A stretch of DNA of 64,000 nt from Apostichopus japonicus (lineage: Eukaryota; Echinodermata; Holothuroidea; Aspidochirotida; Stichopodidae), in contig NC_092575.1 of NCBI RefSeq assembly GCF_037975245.1, forward strand, positions 139,001 to 203,000, written 5' to 3'. Of this stretch, positions 61,267-64,000 are shown in pieces. The notes beneath the pieces are model-generated. The model was not told the origin of the DNA, did no database searches, and saw only the letters and a program-made list of their open reading frames with translations. Each line of letters opens with the position of its first letter. Position 1 is the stretch's first letter. The position numbers and the translations under genes were made by a program.

Positions 61267-61321
61267 TTACAAGCTAGTTTCAAAATCATGACAATTATAA
61301 TGAGAACTGCTAAATACATAC

Positions 61322-61456
61322 TAAGTCCACTGGTAAGCTTCTCATATAGAGTATGGGTAAACAAAGGCTCTGGAAGTTCCCTCATATACAACTTGAGTAG
61401 GCCAGCAACAGCATGGATGTCAAAATTACCAACCAGTTTGGTAACACTTTTGTGAC
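61322..61456 (-). CDS. BCR/ABR-like RhoGAP, antepenultimate exon in this window
   Basis: Minus strand, acceptor TTTCTCTTTGTAG, donor CTTA|GTATGT. Reads HKSVTKLVGNFDIHAVAGLL then KLYMRELPEPLFTHTLYEKL, TSGL. The AGxLKLYxRELPEPL motif is diagnostic for RhoGAP domains and closest to BCR/ABR. Length 135 bp, phase 1 to phase 1. The exon with the arginine finger (G-[IL]-[FY]-R-x-S-G) should lie upstream on the minus strand; I did not find it between 61457 and 64000, which is almost all satellite. Confidence 0.88.
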
Positions 61457-61574
61457 CTACAAAGAGAAATGATATTATGTAAAACCAAAAACACACTAAA
61501 CAGTATGCATCCTTTAGACCTTTACCAAGTACATTTAAAGCAATAAAGTTCACAAAAGGATCATATGTATTCTG

Positions 61575-62012
61575 CAATACCAAGTACACACACATGACTA
61601 TATATGTGTCTTGCTATACCAAGTACATACAAACGATTATATGTGTCTTGCTATACCAATTACACACAAAGGATTATATGTATTCTGCTATACCAAGTAC
61701 CCACAAAGGATTATATGTATTCTGCTATACCAAGTACACGCAAAGTATTATATGTATTCTGCAATACCAATTACACACAAAGGATCATATGTATTCTGCT
61801 ATACCAAGTACACACACATGACTATATATGTGTCTTGCTATACCAAGTACATACAAACGATTATGTGTCTTGCTATACCAATTACACACAAAGGATTATA
61901 TGTATTCTGCTATACCAAGTACCCACAAAGGATTATATGTATTCTGCTATACCAAGTACACACAAAGTATCATATGTATTCTGCTATACCAAGTACACAC
62001 AAAGTTCATATC
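61575..62012 (+). repeat. ~37-bp minisatellite with ~224-bp higher-order repeat
   Basis: Unit CTATACCAAGTACACACAAA, GGATTATATGTATTCTG. A block beginning CACATGACTATATATGTGTC at 61591 recurs at 61815, followed by the same order of variants. Confidence 0.93.
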
Positions 62013-64000
62013 TACTATGCTATCCCTCACCTGTTTAAAAAGCTTTTCTGAGGTAGTGTATGTCTACATTGGGATCCCTCATCCGGTTTCCCAATTTCAA
62101 ATGCTTTCTAAGGTAGTGTATAACTACTATGCTATCCCTCATCCGGGTTCAAATGCTTTCCTAAGGTAGTATATATATCTACTCTATCCCTCACCTGTTT
62201 CAAATGCTTTCCTAAAGGTAGTATATATCTACTATGCTATCCCTCACCTGTTTCAAATGATTTCCTAAGGTAGTATATATCTACTATGCTATCCCTCACC
62301 TGTTTCAAATGATTTCCTAAGGTAGTATATATCTACTATGCTATCTCTCACCTGTTTCTCATGATTTCCTAAGGTAGTATATATCTACTATGCTATCCCT
62401 CACCTGTTTCACATGATTTCCTAAGGTAGTATATATCTACTATGCTATCCCTCATCCGGTTTCAAATGCTTTCCTAAGGTAGTATATATCTACTATGCTA
62501 TCCCTCATCCGGTTTCAAATGCTTTCCTAAGATAGTATATATCTACTATGCTATCCCTCACCTGTTTCAAATGATTTCCTAAGGTAGTATATATCTACTA
62601 TGCTATCCCTCATCCGGTTTCAAATGCTTTCCTAAGGTAGTATATATCTACTATGCTATCCCTCACCTGTTTCACATGATTTCCTAAGGTAGTATATATC
62701 TACTATGCTATCCCTCACCTGTTTCACATGCTTTCCTAAGGTAGTATATATCTACTATGCTATCCCTCACCTGTTTCTCATGATTTCCTAAGGTAGTATA
62801 TATCTACTATGCTATCCCTCACCTGTTTCACATGATTTCCTAAGGTAGTATATATCTACTATGCTATCCCTCATCCGGTTTCAAATGCTTTCCTAAGGTA
62901 GTATATATCTACTATGCTATCCCTCATCCGGTTTCAAATGCTTTCCTAAGATAGTATATATCTACTATGCTATCCCTCACCTGTTTCAAATGATTTCCTA
63001 AGGTAGTATATATCTACTATGCTATCCCTCATCCGGTTTCAAATGCTTTCCTAAGGTAGTATATATCTACTATGCTATCCCTCACCTGTTTCACATGATT
63101 TCCTAAGGTAGTATATATCTACAATGCTATCCCTCATCCTGTTTCACATGATTTCCTAAGGTAGTATATATCTACTATGCTATCCCTCACCTGTTTCACA
63201 TGATTTCCTAAGGTAGTATATATCTACTATGCTATCCCTCACCTGTTTCACATGATTTCCTAAGGTAGTATATATCTACTATGCTATCCCTCACCTGTTT
63301 CACATGATTTCCTAAGGTAGTATATATCTACTATGCTATCCCTCACCTATTTCACATGATTTCCTAAGGTAGTATATATCTACAATGCTATCCCTCACCT
63401 GTTTCAAATGCTTTCCTAAGGTAGTATATATCTACTATGCTATCCCTCACCTGTTTAAAAAGCTTTTCTGAGGTAGTGTATGTCTACATTGGGATCCCTC
63501 ATCCGGTTTCCCAATTTCAAATGCTTTCTAAGGTAGTGTATAACTACTATGCTATCCCTCATCCGGGTTCAAATGCTTTCCTAAGGTAGTATATATATCT
63601 ACTCTATCCCTCACCTGTTTCAAATGCTTTCCTAAAGGTAGTATATATCTACTATGCTATCCCTCACCTGTTTCAAATGATTTCCTAAGGTAGTATATAT
63701 CTACTATGCTATCCCTCACCTGTTTCAAATGATTTCCTAAGGTAGTATATATCTACTATGCTATCTCTCACCTGTTTCTCATGATTTCCTAAGGTAGTAT
63801 ATATCTACTATGCTATCCCTCACCTGTTTCACATGATTTCCTAAGGTAGTATATATCTACTATGCTATCCCTCATCCGGTTTCAAATGCTTTCCTAAGGT
63901 AGTATATATCTACTATGCTATCCCTCATCCGGTTTCAAATGCTTTCCTAAGATAGTATATATCTACTATGCTATCCCTCACCTGTTTCAAATGATTTCCT
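62013..64000 (+). repeat. 52-bp satellite with a 1,420-bp higher-order duplication, open at right edge
   Basis: About 38 units of GGTAGTATATATCTACTATG, CTATCCCTCACCTGTTTCAA, ATGATTTCCTAA and variants (CATCCGG for CACCTG; GCTTT for GATTT). A distinctive block starting AGCTTTTCTGAGGTAGTGTA at 62041 recurs at 63461. From there to the window end every base I compared matches the copy 1,420 bp earlier. A smaller internal copy is offset by about 419 bp (CATCCGG pairs at 62453 and 62872). The array continues beyond 64000. Confidence 0.95.

Overview
This is animal nuclear DNA: spliced genes with GT/AG introns, intronless receptor genes, AATAAA signals, LINE, hAT, SINE and LTR remnants, and very many simple and tandem repeats. 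Composition is AT-rich with frequent poly-G/poly-C runs. The gene families (FAM43-like PTB proteins, SLC45, class A GPCRs, BCR/ABR RhoGAP) are metazoan. The repeat texture suggests a marine invertebrate, perhaps an echinoderm or another invertebrate deuterostome, but I cannot fix the species from sequence alone.

Layout. 1-9.7 kb: no host gene; hAT-type and foldback elements, a tRNA-derived SINE head, a (TA)n tract and a broken LINE on the minus strand. 9.7-13 kb: eight perfect 64-bp repeats, each carrying an AGGTCA-type direct repeat, then a two-exon PTB/PID gene. 13-24.5 kb: minisatellites, a complete 773-bp hAT element with an exact 8-bp target duplication, and C/T-rich arrays. 24.5-26 kb: a second PTB/PID gene, paralogous to the first and on the same strand. 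26-33.7 kb: a likely solo LTR and a foldback element filled with a GATATC-rich satellite. 33.7-40.5 kb: a complete three-exon SLC45-type sugar transporter gene, with a LINE 3' end and satellites in its first intron. 41-46 kb: minisatellites, a (TA)n-bearing hAT-like element and a LINE 3' end. 46.6-51.7 kb: two paralogous intronless class A GPCR genes, tail to tail. 52.7-54.6 kb: a degenerate ~145-bp repeat of the same family as one in the first PTB gene's intron, with an 18-bp array inside. 56.5-58 kb: a 1.4-kb non-autonomous hAT. 58.4-64 kb: the last three coding exons of a BCR/ABR-like RhoGAP gene on the minus strand, its introns filled with tandem arrays, ending in a 52-bp satellite with a 1,420-bp higher-order duplication that runs off the right edge.

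The genes do not form an operon or an obvious pathway; two are local tandem duplicate pairs (PTB genes, GPCR genes). I found no new defence or enzymatic system. The most interesting signals are the AGGTCA direct-repeat arrays at and inside a PTB gene, transposons with exact target duplications, a GPCR pair with His where aminergic receptors have Asp, and the recent higher-order satellite.
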